Both the position numbers and the translations under genes were made by a program. A stretch of 30,783 nt of DNA from assembly GCA_039934475.1 (NCBI GenBank), contig JBDTMC010000026.1, positions 1-30,783 on the forward strand. Reading direction: 5' to 3'. This document shows, one piece after another, positions 16,072 through 23,773 of the stretch (position 1 is its first letter; each line of letters begins with the position of its first letter). Source of the stretch: JBDTMC01 sp039934475. Lineage in GTDB: Bacteria; Acidobacteriota; Terriglobia; Bryobacterales; Bryobacteraceae. The notes under the pieces were generated by a model that was not told the origin of the DNA, did no database searches, and was given only the letters and a program-made list of their open reading frames with translations.

Positions 16072-16691
16072 TCGCAAGACTCGCCGCTTGCTTGCTTGTT
16101 GTGGCACTGGCCCCGGCTTGGGCCCAGCAGCCGTCCTTTTCGCACCAGCTTCATTTGAAGCTGAAAATGACATGCGTCACTTGTCACGCCGGCGCGCCCA
16201 CCAGCACGCAGGCCTCAGACGACAATCTTCCCGCGGAGAAGGTTTGCCTCAATTGCCACAAGACGGCGGTCATCAAGCAGCCCGCGGTTTTGCTGGTGAG
16301 CAAATTCAATCACCAGCAACATTTGAAAATGGGGAATGCTGCGCCGGTGATCGCGGCCGCCATCGACTCCGGCAATTACCTCTCCCCTGCCGCAGACATC
16401 CGCCGTTACCTCGATACGAAGAACGCCTGCCAGGCCTGCCATCGCGGGATGGAAGAATCAACCGCCGTCTCTCACGCGAACTTTCCGCGGATGGCCGATT
16501 GCCTGGTGTGTCATAACAAAATCGAACTGCCATTCAGTTGCGAGACATGCCACGACGACATCGCCGCGCTACGGCCGGGAACTCACACGTCCAACTGGAT
16601 TGACCTGCATAGCTCCGGCAAGGCAAACCTCGACAAGCCAACCTGCGCCGTGTGCCATGGGCGCAAGTTCACTTGCATGGGCTGTCACTGA
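16068..16691 (+). CDS. Seven-haem periplasmic cytochrome c (c3/c7-like)
   Basis: 207 residues. GTG 16068 overlaps the preceding stop and gives a clean signal peptide (IARLAACLLVVALAPAWAQQ). Seven CxxCH motifs follow: CVTCH, CLNCH, CQACH, CLVCH, CETCH, CAVCH and CMGCH, with several free histidines available as distal ligands (FSHQLH, FNHQQH, SHANFP). The fold resembles the cytochrome c3/c7 families. The last residue of the protein is the haem-binding His of CMGCH, which is unusual. Its 3' end overlaps the convergent gene by 7 bp. It is probably the electron acceptor or relay for the PQQ dehydrogenases. Confidence 0.92.
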   Translation: MIARLAACLLVVALAPAWAQQPSFSHQLHLKLKMTCVTCHAGAPTSTQASDDNLPAEKVCLNCHKTAVIKQPAVLLVSKFNHQQHLKMGNAAPVIAAAIDSGNYLSPAADIRRYLDTKNACQACHRGMEESTAVSHANFPRMADCLVCHNKIELPFSCETCHDDIAALRPGTHTSNWIDLHSSGKANLDKPTCAVCHGRKFTCMGCH

Positions 16692-17197
16692 GGCTGTTCG
16701 CCGCTGAAGAGTCTCTTTACGAAGAGTCCGATTTTTCGCCACGTAATGCCTGACACTCCCTTTTCGGGGCAAATCGCCCACGGTGAGTAGCCAAGCGTGG
16801 GATCGATCTTGCTGGTGTACAAGAGAAGCGGTTGGCGCCCTGGCGTTTCGACGGTGTAGATGAGGCCGACGCCGCATGGTTCCACATACTTCAAGTCGCC
16901 ACCGACGAGGCCTGCGGACGTCCCACTCGGTCCCCAGTCCTCCATGAATTTGCTCATGGCGTAGTCGCGGCACGGCTGCTGCGCGTTGCAGCCCCAGATG
17001 GCGTAGGCCTTGTCGAAGTCCTTGGCGCGAACCGCTGCAAGGAACGACTGCACCCGCTTTTCTTCACTGTAGAACCGGAATTGGAAATAGAGAAGAGTGG
17101 ACAGCACCAGAACTGAGAGCAGCCCGAGCACCGACCACAGCACGATGCGGTTGCGGCGCTCCTCGCCTGCTCCGTAGTTTTCCAGATATCCGGACAC
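16685..17197 (-). CDS. Membrane-anchored protein of unknown function
   Basis: 170 residues with one N-terminal transmembrane helix (about 18-38), then a soluble domain probably in the periplasm. The region VQSFLAAVRAKDFDKAYAIW resembles the first helix of NTF2-like/DUF4878-type domains. Four cysteines (GCNAQQPC, EPCG, ICPEKG) may form disulphides. The start is GTG, 3 nt after the ompH stop (TAAGGCGTG), so it is in the groES-ompH operon. I cannot name the family with confidence. Confidence 0.8.
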   Translation of the reverse strand: MSGYLENYGAGEERRNRIVLWSVLGLLSVLVLSTLLYFQFRFYSEEKRVQSFLAAVRAKDFDKAYAIWGCNAQQPCRDYAMSKFMEDWGPSGTSAGLVGGDLKYVEPCGVGLIYTVETPGRQPLLLYTSKIDPTLGYSPWAICPEKGVSGITWRKIGLFVKRLFSGEQPQ

Positions 17198-17200
17198 GCC

Positions 17201-17719
17201 TTATTTTACCGGATACGCTTTGTTGTATTCGGTGGTCGCATCGGCAGTGATGTCGAGCGCCGGCTTGCTGTAGAGAGCCGTCGATGCATCCATCACCACG
17301 TCCAGACCCTTAGCCTCAGCCAGTTTGGTGATCACTTCACGCATGCGTTCACCGGTGCGGCCTAGAATCTCATTGCGCTCACGGTCCACGTCACCTTGCA
17401 CGTCCTCCTGCAGACGCTGCAAGGAACGCTGCTTCCGCTGCCCTTCGGCCGTTAGTTCCGCCTGCGCCTGCGGGCTGATGTCGGGCGTGGCCAGCTTCTT
17501 CTGGATGTCCTGCAGTTGGCCCTGCAAGCGGTTCATTTCATCCTGGCGCGGCTTGAACTTCGCTTCCAGTTCCGCGGACGCCTTCTTAATCTCGGCGGTG
17601 TCGGTAACGGCTTTTTGCACGTTGATAATGCCGACCTTCAACTGCCCAAACATCGGCGATGCAAGGGCACACCCGGCGGTCACCATCAGCATGCGAACAA
17701 CAGTCTTTGCACTAAACAT
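17201..17719 (-). CDS. ompH: OmpH/Skp-family periplasmic chaperone
   Basis: 172 residues: a signal peptide ending near PMFGQ, the usual first strand LKVGIINVQKAVTDTAE, a long charged coiled-coil stretch (~45-130, EAKFKPRQDEMNRLQGQLQD and on) and the conserved C-terminal AEAKGLDVVMDASTALYSKPALDIT. Skp holds unfolded outer-membrane proteins on their way to the BAM machine. The ATG at 17719 is preferred to the GTG before it because GGAG is spaced correctly upstream. It lies 57 bp after groES and 3 nt before the membrane protein gene, rather than beside bamA or lpxD as is more usual. Confidence 0.93.
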   Translation of the reverse strand: MFSAKTVVRMLMVTAGCALASPMFGQLKVGIINVQKAVTDTAEIKKASAELEAKFKPRQDEMNRLQGQLQDIQKKLATPDISPQAQAELTAEGQRKQRSLQRLQEDVQGDVDRERNEILGRTGERMREVITKLAEAKGLDVVMDASTALYSKPALDITADATTEYNKAYPVK

Positions 17720-17776
17720 CACTCACTCCTTCGTTGTGAAACTGACGCGGGCGGTGCGGCCTGCCTGGGGAGGTTC

Positions 17777-18067
17777 TCAGGCACTAAGAATGCCGAGAAT
17801 CTCATCCTCCTTCAGGATCAGGTACTCCTGCCCTTCGATCTTTACTTCCGCTCCCGAATACTTTCCGAACAGAATCCGGTCACCCGGCTTCACATCCAGT
17901 TCCACTCGCTCACCAGTAGCAAGCAGCGATCCGCTGCCGATGGCGATCACTTCCGCCTGGTGAGGCTTTTCCTTCGCGGAGTCGGGAATGATAATGCCGC
18001 CGCGTGTGGTTTCGACATCGTCGATACGGCGGACGAGTACGCGATCATGTAGCGGACGCAAGTTCAT
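17777..18067 (-). CDS. groES: Co-chaperonin GroES
   Basis: 96 residues, the standard Hsp10 length. It begins MNLRPLHDRVLVRRID, has the GroEL-binding mobile loop (TTRGGIIIPDSAKEKP), the dome region and the end EDEILGIL. AAGGAG stands 8 nt before the ATG. No groEL follows in the window; ompH does instead, so the partner chaperonin is encoded elsewhere. A good promoter lies upstream (18147-18176); I saw no CIRCE repeat for HrcA. Confidence 0.97.
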   Translation of the reverse strand: MNLRPLHDRVLVRRIDDVETTRGGIIIPDSAKEKPHQAEVIAIGSGSLLATGERVELDVKPGDRILFGKYSGAEVKIEGQEYLILKEDEILGILSA

Positions 18068-18121
18068 TTCACATCTCCTTAAACAGTTGGAACGGTTTCG
18101 ATAAGGGCGCGGCGCATTTCG

Positions 18122-18136
18122 GGCACACCCCGTGCC
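18122..18136 (-). promoter_or_regulatory. Inverted repeat at the groES transcription start
   Basis: GGCAC (18122-18126) and GTGCC (18132-18136) are perfect arms around ACCCC. Placed just downstream of the -10 box it could be an operator or a leader hairpin. Short, so modest confidence. Confidence 0.35.
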
Positions 18137-18146
18137 ATCGCTCGCC

Positions 18147-18176
18147 ACTATAGCGTTGTGCTGTTTCCCGTGTCAA
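18147..18176 (-). promoter_or_regulatory. Sigma70-type promoter for groES-ompH
   Basis: On the reverse strand TTGACA (complement of 18171-18176) is followed after 18 nt by TATAGT (complement of 18147-18152). The -35 matches consensus perfectly and the -10 differs at one base. It begins just after the stop codon of the phosphatase gene, about 80 bp before groES. Confidence 0.65.
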
Positions 18177-18177
18177 T

Positions 18178-19779
18178 TTAACGCACCGGCAGCATCTCAT
18201 TCAACACCCGGCCGATGGAGCCCGCCGGCGTCTCTACACCCAGCATTGTGGCCAGCGTTGGCGCGATGTCGTTAACCATGACGCGGCCGTGGTATTGGCC
18301 CGTGCGCACCCAGGGGCCGAGGAAGATCACGGGTACGTGCGAATCGTAGTTGTACGGCGTGCCGTGGGATGTGCCGGTCTTTCCGTCGAACAGGTAATAC
18401 GGCTCGGCGATCACCACCAGATCGGCGACGCGGCCTTCATAGAATCCATTGCGGATGCGGCGGGTGATGTAGTCCTCAGGCAAGCGGCCTAGCCGCACGT
18501 CTTCCGATGTGTAGACGCGCGCAATATGGGGAATGGGCCGGATGGCCTCCGCCGCCGTAACTTGCACCGCGGCCAGATCAAGGCCCTTCTTGCGAATCAA
18601 ATCCCGGTCCAGGTAGGGCGCGACTTCCTCCCGTCCGACAATCCACTTTTCCACGCCGTACTTCGCATTGAGAGCATCGGTAACGGCTTTCATAATGGCG
18701 GCCGACGATAGCCTTCCGCCCGCCATATGCCTCTTCTCATTCGCTTCCGGCGACGGCGCCACACCGTGATCGGCTGTCATCACAACAAGGGTGTTCGCCA
18801 GACCCACTTTCTTGTCTACGAACTGCAGCAGCATTTCCAGGACTCGATCCGTTTTCAGGCACATGTCATGCACCTCAGGCGAATCGGGTCCCACGAAATG
18901 GCCGATGGCGTCGTTGGAGGAGAAGCTGACGCTCAACACGTCGGTGCCGCCGCTGGCTCCCAGTTTCTCTGAATCGATGGCGCGCATCGCCGCTTCCGCA
19001 AGAACGTCATTGCCAAAGGGGCTGCGGTAAACCGCTTCCCAATACGCCTTCCCCGGAGAGGCCGGCATCGTGGCGTATACAGTCCGTGGTCTGGTGCCGC
19101 TGCTGCGTTCAAACCGCGATGACGAAGTCCATTCCGCCCCCACGAACTTGTCCGCGAAGCGGGAGCGGTTGAACTCAGCCATCCAGGCGGGCAGTTCTTT
19201 CATGTAGTAGGTGCTGCTGACGAAATTGCCCGTGTCGTTGTCGAACCAGAACGCGGCGTCGGCCATGCGGCCCACGGGGAGGATGGCGCTGCGATCCTTC
19301 AGGGACATGCCGATGGACTTGTTGGGCGACCGGTCCGCCATTTTGATCTCATCGGACAGCGTGCTTACCAGCAGGCGATGCGGCGATGCGCCCTGGCGCG
19401 CCGGCGCGCCTAAGGTCTCCACTGAGGGGTCGGAGACGCTGGTGATCATCTTGCCCGTGGCGCGGTCCAGCCACTCGTTGCTGACGATGCCGCTGATCGC
19501 CGGAGGCGCACCGGTCAACACCGTGGAGTGGCCAACGGCCGTAACGGTGGGATAGTGCTCATAGTGGGCATTGGTGAAGACCGCGCCCTGGTTGAGCAGA
19601 CGCGCCAGGCCGCCGGTATATTCTGAGCGAAAGCGCGTCAGGTAGTCGTAGCGGAACTGGTCGATGACAATCATCAGCACCAGCTTCGGCTGCACGGGCG
19701 GGGCAGCGGTTTTCGTCTGGGCAAAGACGGCACAAGCGATCACACACAGCAGGCTCAAACGTCGCGCGAGTCGTTTCAT
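18178..19779 (-). CDS. PafA-like secreted alkaline phosphatase (alkaline phosphatase superfamily)
   Basis: 533 residues. After a signal peptide (to about CAVFAQ) the catalytic residues of the superfamily are visible: Asp40 in VIDQFRYDYL, the nucleophile threonine in YPTVTAVGHS (likely Thr78), Asn101 in SNEW, Lys161 and Arg163 in SLKDRS, Asp290 and His294 in SNDAIGHFVGP, Asp337 and His338 in TADHG, and the HGTPYNYDSHVP motif near 472-483. The Asn/Lys/Arg trio matches the phosphate-binding residues of PafA phosphatase and points to phosphomonoesters rather than diesters. It should act in the periplasm to free phosphate. It lies 18 bp after the DUF4920 gene, so the two are probably cotranscribed. 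Confidence 0.93.
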   Translation of the reverse strand: MKRLARRLSLLCVIACAVFAQTKTAAPPVQPKLVLMIVIDQFRYDYLTRFRSEYTGGLARLLNQGAVFTNAHYEHYPTVTAVGHSTVLTGAPPAISGIVSNEWLDRATGKMITSVSDPSVETLGAPARQGASPHRLLVSTLSDEIKMADRSPNKSIGMSLKDRSAILPVGRMADAAFWFDNDTGNFVSSTYYMKELPAWMAEFNRSRFADKFVGAEWTSSSRFERSSGTRPRTVYATMPASPGKAYWEAVYRSPFGNDVLAEAAMRAIDSEKLGASGGTDVLSVSFSSNDAIGHFVGPDSPEVHDMCLKTDRVLEMLLQFVDKKVGLANTLVVMTADHGVAPSPEANEKRHMAGGRLSSAAIMKAVTDALNAKYGVEKWIVGREEVAPYLDRDLIRKKGLDLAAVQVTAAEAIRPIPHIARVYTSEDVRLGRLPEDYITRRIRNGFYEGRVADLVVIAEPYYLFDGKTGTSHGTPYNYDSHVPVIFLGPWVRTGQYHGRVMVNDIAPTLATMLGVETPAGSIGRVLNEMLPVR

Positions 19780-19797
19780 GGATGTCTCGACGCGGAG

Positions 19798-20253
19798 CTA
19801 CTCCGACAGCAGAACTGCACCGCTACCGCTCAACTGATAGGTGGTGATGGCGCCCTTCACCGACTTCGGATCGAACTTGCGTCCTTGTTCTTCGGCCTCA
19901 TGCTTTGCTTGGGCCACAACCTGCTCGCGGGTGAGTGCGGTCTTCGCCAGCGTGCCTTCGGCAATCGCCATCTTCCCGGCGGCGTCCTTCGGAAACACGA
20001 TATCGCCATCGTCGACTTTGATGCGGATCGACTTGCCCGATGATTCGTCAGCCAGGTTCATCCAGCAGCCCATCATCTGGCACACCTCAGTGACTTTTCC
20101 CTTCACCTGGACAGTCTTGCCAACCCAGGGATCGGGAGCGGCCATCAACGCGGTGACAGTTACCGGCTCCTTCAACGTCAGGGGCTTACCAAGCTTCAAC
20201 TCGGCAGCCGCGCACACTGAGAACAGCAGCAGGACGGAAAAGATGTATCGCAT
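19798..20253 (-). CDS. DUF4920 family periplasmic protein
   Basis: 151 residues with a signal peptide (to about VCAAAE). The pattern GKTVQVKGKVTEVCQMMGCWMNLADE with a CxxxGCWM motif, followed by an OB-fold-like strand set, matches DUF4920, a family of small secreted proteins of unknown function. The two cysteines and the Met could bind metal or form a disulphide; that is a guess. It sits between a SirB1-like gene (24 bp) and the phosphatase (18 bp). Confidence 0.82.
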   Translation of the reverse strand: MRYIFSVLLLFSVCAAAELKLGKPLTLKEPVTVTALMAAPDPWVGKTVQVKGKVTEVCQMMGCWMNLADESSGKSIRIKVDDGDIVFPKDAAGKMAIAEGTLAKTALTREQVVAQAKHEAEEQGRKFDPKSVKGAITTYQLSGSGAVLLSE

Positions 20254-20277
20254 GATGTTCCGATTATCCCATGCGGC

Positions 20278-21096
20278 CTAGTTGAGCGAAGCCAGGCGCG
20301 ACCGCAGCAATACCAGTTGTCGCTCCACTTCGGCGCGGTCCTCCGCTTTCGGGGACAGCCGCAGGTACGTCTCAAAATCCTGCCTCGCGCCGCCGTAGCG
20401 TTTCAGTTCCGTATTCAGCAGGGCCCGCTGCCGGTACTCTTCCGCGGAGTCTGGCGCGGCAGCGATGAGGAGGTCCAGCACCGGCGCTGCTTTCTGATGC
20501 GTGCGCCGGGAGAAGTAGACATTGCGCAGATTATTCAACATGCGGACAGCGATGTGGCGCTTCGCCACGGGATGTAAAAGCCCCGGATTCTGGAACACAT
20601 CGACACCGGAAGCCTGCAACGCGAGATCGCGGCATCGCTCCACCGTGAGGAGTGTTCCGCCCCCGAAGACATCGATGTAGGTGGCGAACTTTCCGTCGTC
20701 GTAGCGCACCACGAAATGGCCTGGCAACCCGATACCATAGACCGGCCGTCCCAGGCGGCGCGCCACTTCCATGTACATAACGGCCAGCGTAATGGGGATG
20801 CCCGTCCGGGTTTCCAGCACCTCGTTGAGGCAGCTGTTGCGAGGGTTGTAGTAGTCCGCGTTGTTGCCCGCGAAACCTAATTCGTCGAAGAAGTACTCAT
20901 TCGCGGCGGCCACAAAGTCGGTCCCCTGCGTGTTGCTACCCAACCGCCCGGCCAGCGCCGCCGCGTGGCCATCCAACGTTCGCAATGAGTGTGCCGGGTC
21001 GAGGCGGGGGAATTCGACCGACGCAATCTGCAACGCAGCCACATCGAGCGTTACCTCTTCCGAACGCCCGCACAGAAGGCTGATGAGCTCTTTCAC
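20278..21096 (-). CDS. SirB1-like transglutaminase-fold protein with TPR tail
   Basis: 272 residues. The core YYNPRNSCLNEVLETRTGIP, the following AVMYMEVARRLGRPVYGIGLPGHFVVRY and the IDVFGGG segment are the signature of SirB1-like transglutaminase-fold proteins, and the C-terminal ~75 residues (HQKAAPVLDLLIAAAPDSAEEYRQRALLN region) look like tetratricopeptide helices. Cytoplasmic. The reading frame continues upstream without a stop, but longer starts would overlap the divergent gene, so I chose GTG at 21094-21096 (MKELISLLCG). The enzymatic role of this family is not well defined. It diverges from the VCBS gene across 36 bp. Confidence 0.85.
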   Translation of the reverse strand: MKELISLLCGRSEEVTLDVAALQIASVEFPRLDPAHSLRTLDGHAAALAGRLGSNTQGTDFVAAANEYFFDELGFAGNNADYYNPRNSCLNEVLETRTGIPITLAVMYMEVARRLGRPVYGIGLPGHFVVRYDDGKFATYIDVFGGGTLLTVERCRDLALQASGVDVFQNPGLLHPVAKRHIAVRMLNNLRNVYFSRRTHQKAAPVLDLLIAAAPDSAEEYRQRALLNTELKRYGGARQDFETYLRLSPKAEDRAEVERQLVLLRSRLASLN

Positions 21097-21132
21097 TGTG
21101 CGTAGAATAGCACTGCCGTACAATAACAACGG

Positions 21133-22128
21133 ATGAGGCGCTCTCGCTGTCTGATGCTTGTGCTGGCTACGCTGCCGGCTTGCGGGCAGATTCGTGGCGC
21201 TGCACTCTGGTCGCCACATGAGGTGATCTCCTGGGGCACGGAGTTGCGGATTCACACGCTGCCCTCGGGCCACGCCAGGACGCTCGCCCGTGGCGATTTC
21301 GGTGAAGGCGGCTGTGTGGCCACGCTCTCAGGAGACCGCGGCATCGTCGTGCAACAGGGTCAGGGCTTGGGCCGGTTGGTGTGGCTGCGCGCTCCCCGCT
21401 GGAGACCCGAATTGATCGACAGCGGCATGGACACACACGATTGCCAGGAGGCTGACGTACATGGCCGGCACGGGATCGTGGTTGTCCATCGCTACGGCCA
21501 AATGCGCTTCTATGAGCCTCCGGCGCGGCGCGGCGAGCCGTGGCCCTATACCGAAATCTATTCGTTCTACACAGCGTCGCATCAAGGAGGCTTGCTACAG
21601 AAGGATGTGGACAGCGACGGACGTCTCGACGTTTTGTGCGGCGACTATTGGATCGGGAATCCACAGAGCTTCGAACTGGGTTGGCGCCTCTTTGCCATCC
21701 ATCTGTGGTTTGAAGAACCCGATTCGGCGCTTGTTCGCATTGCCGATTTCGGCCGCGGCGTGATTGAAGCTCAGGCTCATCTGGACAACGCGCGGCTGGC
21801 ATGGCTGGAACCGGCCGCCGATATCCACCAGCAATGGACGCAGCGCCGCCTGGCCGAAGATCTCCATTTGCGGCGCATCCACGGACTCGATGCTGCCGAC
21901 GTGGACGGCGACGGGCGCCTTGATATCGTGGCAGCGGAAAATGCGGGACCCGATTCCCGCCTTGTTCTTCTTGTGAATCGCGGCGAAGGTAACTTCCAGC
22001 CGCGAGTTCTTGCACACACAGCGGGCGTGGTTTTTCTGCGCTTGCTCTCGCTTGAAAGTACCGGCCAGCCGGGCATCGTAACCGCAGGGGCGGACGGTGT
22101 CCACTGGCGTAAGATTGAAAACAAATGA
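21133..22128 (+). CDS. VCBS/FG-GAP repeat protein, probable lipoprotein
   Basis: 331 residues. The leader MRRSRCLMLVLATLPACGQ has a possible lipobox (LPAC), suggesting a lipid anchor. Two clear calcium-binding repeat motifs, DVDSDGRLDVLCGDYW and DVDGDGRLDIVAAEN, are typical of VCBS/FG-GAP beta-propellers; weaker repeats lie between. Such proteins are abundant and surface-exposed in Acidobacteriota and Planctomycetes, with roles in binding rather than catalysis. The stop overlaps the start of the following SIS gene (ATGA, 22125-22128), so the two are translationally coupled despite having no obvious shared task. Confidence 0.82.
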   Translation: MRRSRCLMLVLATLPACGQIRGAALWSPHEVISWGTELRIHTLPSGHARTLARGDFGEGGCVATLSGDRGIVVQQGQGLGRLVWLRAPRWRPELIDSGMDTHDCQEADVHGRHGIVVVHRYGQMRFYEPPARRGEPWPYTEIYSFYTASHQGGLLQKDVDSDGRLDVLCGDYWIGNPQSFELGWRLFAIHLWFEEPDSALVRIADFGRGVIEAQAHLDNARLAWLEPAADIHQQWTQRRLAEDLHLRRIHGLDAADVDGDGRLDIVAAENAGPDSRLVLLVNRGEGNFQPRVLAHTAGVVFLRLLSLESTGQPGIVTAGADGVHWRKIENK

Positions 22129-23189
22129 CATCGAAAATGTTGGAAGAGATCCGGCAGCAGCCGGTCGCCCTAGAACGTACGTTGCGCGGCGAATTGCGCA
22201 AGTTCGAAAAACTGAAGAAGACGTTTGAGAAAAAGAAGCCGCGGTTCATCGCGCTGGCGGCGCGCGGCACGTCGGACAATGCGGCGCAGTTTGCGCGCTA
22301 TCTGCTGGAGATCACCACCGGAATTCCGGTCTCTCTGTGCGCTCCGTCCGTGTACACGTTGTACAAGGCGCCGGTGGATCTGCGTGATTCGCTGGTGGTG
22401 GCTATCTCGCAATCGGGCGAGTCTACCGATACGAATGTGGTTCTTGAAACCGCGAGGGCCGCGGGTGCGATAACCGTGGGCATCACCAATGAAGCCGACA
22501 GCGCCATGTCGCGCCTTGCGGAACACACTTTCCTGGTGCGGGCCGGGCGCGAGAAGAGCGTCGCCGCGACGAAAACTTACACCGGCCAGATGATGGCGTT
22601 GTATCTGCTCGCATGGTCACTGGGCGCGCGTATTTCCCTGGACGAACTGCGTCGCATCCCGGAATGGACAGACGCCGCCCTGAAGTTGCAACCGCGCGTG
22701 GCCGAGGCAGCGGTTCGCTTCCGGTTTATGGATCATGCCGTTGTGATTGGACGTGGCCTCAACTATTCGAATGCCTTTGAGTTCGCTCTGAAGATGATGG
22801 AGACGTGCTACGTAGTGGCCGAGCGTTTCTCATCGGCCGATCTCGCTCACGGTCCCATTGCGATGGTGGAGCAGGGATTCCCAGCGTTCCTGCTGACGCC
22901 TTCGGGAGTCACTTGGCCCGGAGTGAAGGCGATGGTGGAACGGTTGCATGCGCTGAAAGCAGAGTTGCTTCTAGTGACCGACGCGAGCAACGCCGACGCC
23001 CGCGCAATGGAGCGCCGCTCCATTGTCCTTCCCATGAAACTGGCGCGTAAAAGCGCCAACCCAGAAGAGCTTTACACTCCGATCCCGTATATTGTTCCGG
23101 CGCAGCTTTTCGTCGAAGCACTGGCGCAATTGAAGGGGCTGGATCCCGACAAGCCACGCACCATCACGAAGGTGACGCAGACGCTTTAG
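22125..23189 (+). CDS. SIS-domain sugar-phosphate enzyme (GlmS isomerase-like, NagB-II type)
   Basis: 354 residues with two SIS domains and no glutaminase domain. Visible motifs are ARGTSDNAAQFARYLLE (46-62), the phosphosugar loop SQSGES (95-100), AATKTYTGQMMALYLLA, GRGLNYSNAFEFALKMMETCYVVAE and the LAHGPIAMVEQG segment, all as in the isomerase half of glucosamine-6-phosphate synthase. Proteins of this kind act as glucosamine-6-phosphate deaminases (NagB-II) or related aldose-ketose isomerases in amino-sugar breakdown. The start ATG overlaps the upstream stop; ATG at 22137 is an alternative. The 3' end overlaps a convergent gene by 4 bp (TTAG). Confidence 0.9.
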   Translation: MTSKMLEEIRQQPVALERTLRGELRKFEKLKKTFEKKKPRFIALAARGTSDNAAQFARYLLEITTGIPVSLCAPSVYTLYKAPVDLRDSLVVAISQSGESTDTNVVLETARAAGAITVGITNEADSAMSRLAEHTFLVRAGREKSVAATKTYTGQMMALYLLAWSLGARISLDELRRIPEWTDAALKLQPRVAEAAVRFRFMDHAVVIGRGLNYSNAFEFALKMMETCYVVAERFSSADLAHGPIAMVEQGFPAFLLTPSGVTWPGVKAMVERLHALKAELLLVTDASNADARAMERRSIVLPMKLARKSANPEELYTPIPYIVPAQLFVEALAQLKGLDPDKPRTITKVTQTL

Positions 23190-23773
23190 GCAGCGGCGTC
23201 AGCGCGGGCTTTCGCCAGTAGCGGGCCGAGGCGAAGTTCGCGAGCCCATTCATCGAGATAAGCCCAATCGAGGTCCGGGTTCGTGGCGATGACGCCCGCG
23301 ATGTCTCGCCATTGCCTCTCCGAAGTCTGTCCGCCGAGACGGTACCAGTCGAGCTTTGCAAGGATTGTATCTTCAGCTGATGCGACGGGACAGCAGATGG
23401 TGCCACCGCCAATCCTGAGTTCCACCGGCGTTGCCCTCTTCAGGCCGCAGTATTGGAACTCGGTCACCGGGGGGAAGACATCCACCTTCTGCGCGTTCGG
23501 CATGTGGATGACGTTGAACGAACGCCCGGCCTCCAGGGCATAGCGGATGGTGTCCTCATCCGCATACCAGTCCTTGCCCAGTTCCTCAACAAACCGGGCG
23601 ACTTGATGCCGGGTCATGGCGACAACTAGATCGGCGTCTTCCGTGCCGCGGAAGATGCCACGCGTTGCCGATGCCAGCGATCCCACAACGCAGTATCGAA
23701 TCCGAAGCCGCTCCAGAGCACTGACCACCCCGAGCACGGCGTCGAAGAGGGGGTCACCGCCTAGCGAGGACAT
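23186..23773 (-). CDS. Nucleotidyltransferase-fold protein (AbiEii/DUF6036-like), putative toxin-type partner
   Basis: 195 residues. The N-terminus has the polymerase-beta nucleotidyltransferase signature: VVGSLASATRGIFRGTEDAD with GS and a spaced DAD, followed by HMPNAQKVDVFPP holding a further Asp. The C-terminal half (AEDTILAKLDWYRLGGQTSERQWRDIAGVI) is typical of the AbiEii/DUF6036-type cluster. ATG at 23771-23773 overlaps the upstream small gene by 20 bp, so the two are tightly coupled. Related pairs behave as toxin-antitoxin modules or tRNA/protein-modifying systems; this activity is inferred, not seen. Confidence 0.82.
   Translation of the reverse strand: MSSLGGDPLFDAVLGVVSALERLRIRYCVVGSLASATRGIFRGTEDADLVVAMTRHQVARFVEELGKDWYADEDTIRYALEAGRSFNVIHMPNAQKVDVFPPVTEFQYCGLKRATPVELRIGGGTICCPVASAEDTILAKLDWYRLGGQTSERQWRDIAGVIATNPDLDWAYLDEWARELRLGPLLAKARADAAA

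Noticed and set aside
18068..18180. CIRCE element (HrcA site) upstream of groES
   Set aside because: No TTAGCACTC-N9-GAGTGCTAA-like repeat is present in the leader.
21167..22279. 370-codon minus-strand open frame across the VCBS and SIS genes
   Set aside because: The product is Arg/Pro-rich and repetitive with no domain, as expected of an antisense shadow of two well-supported genes.
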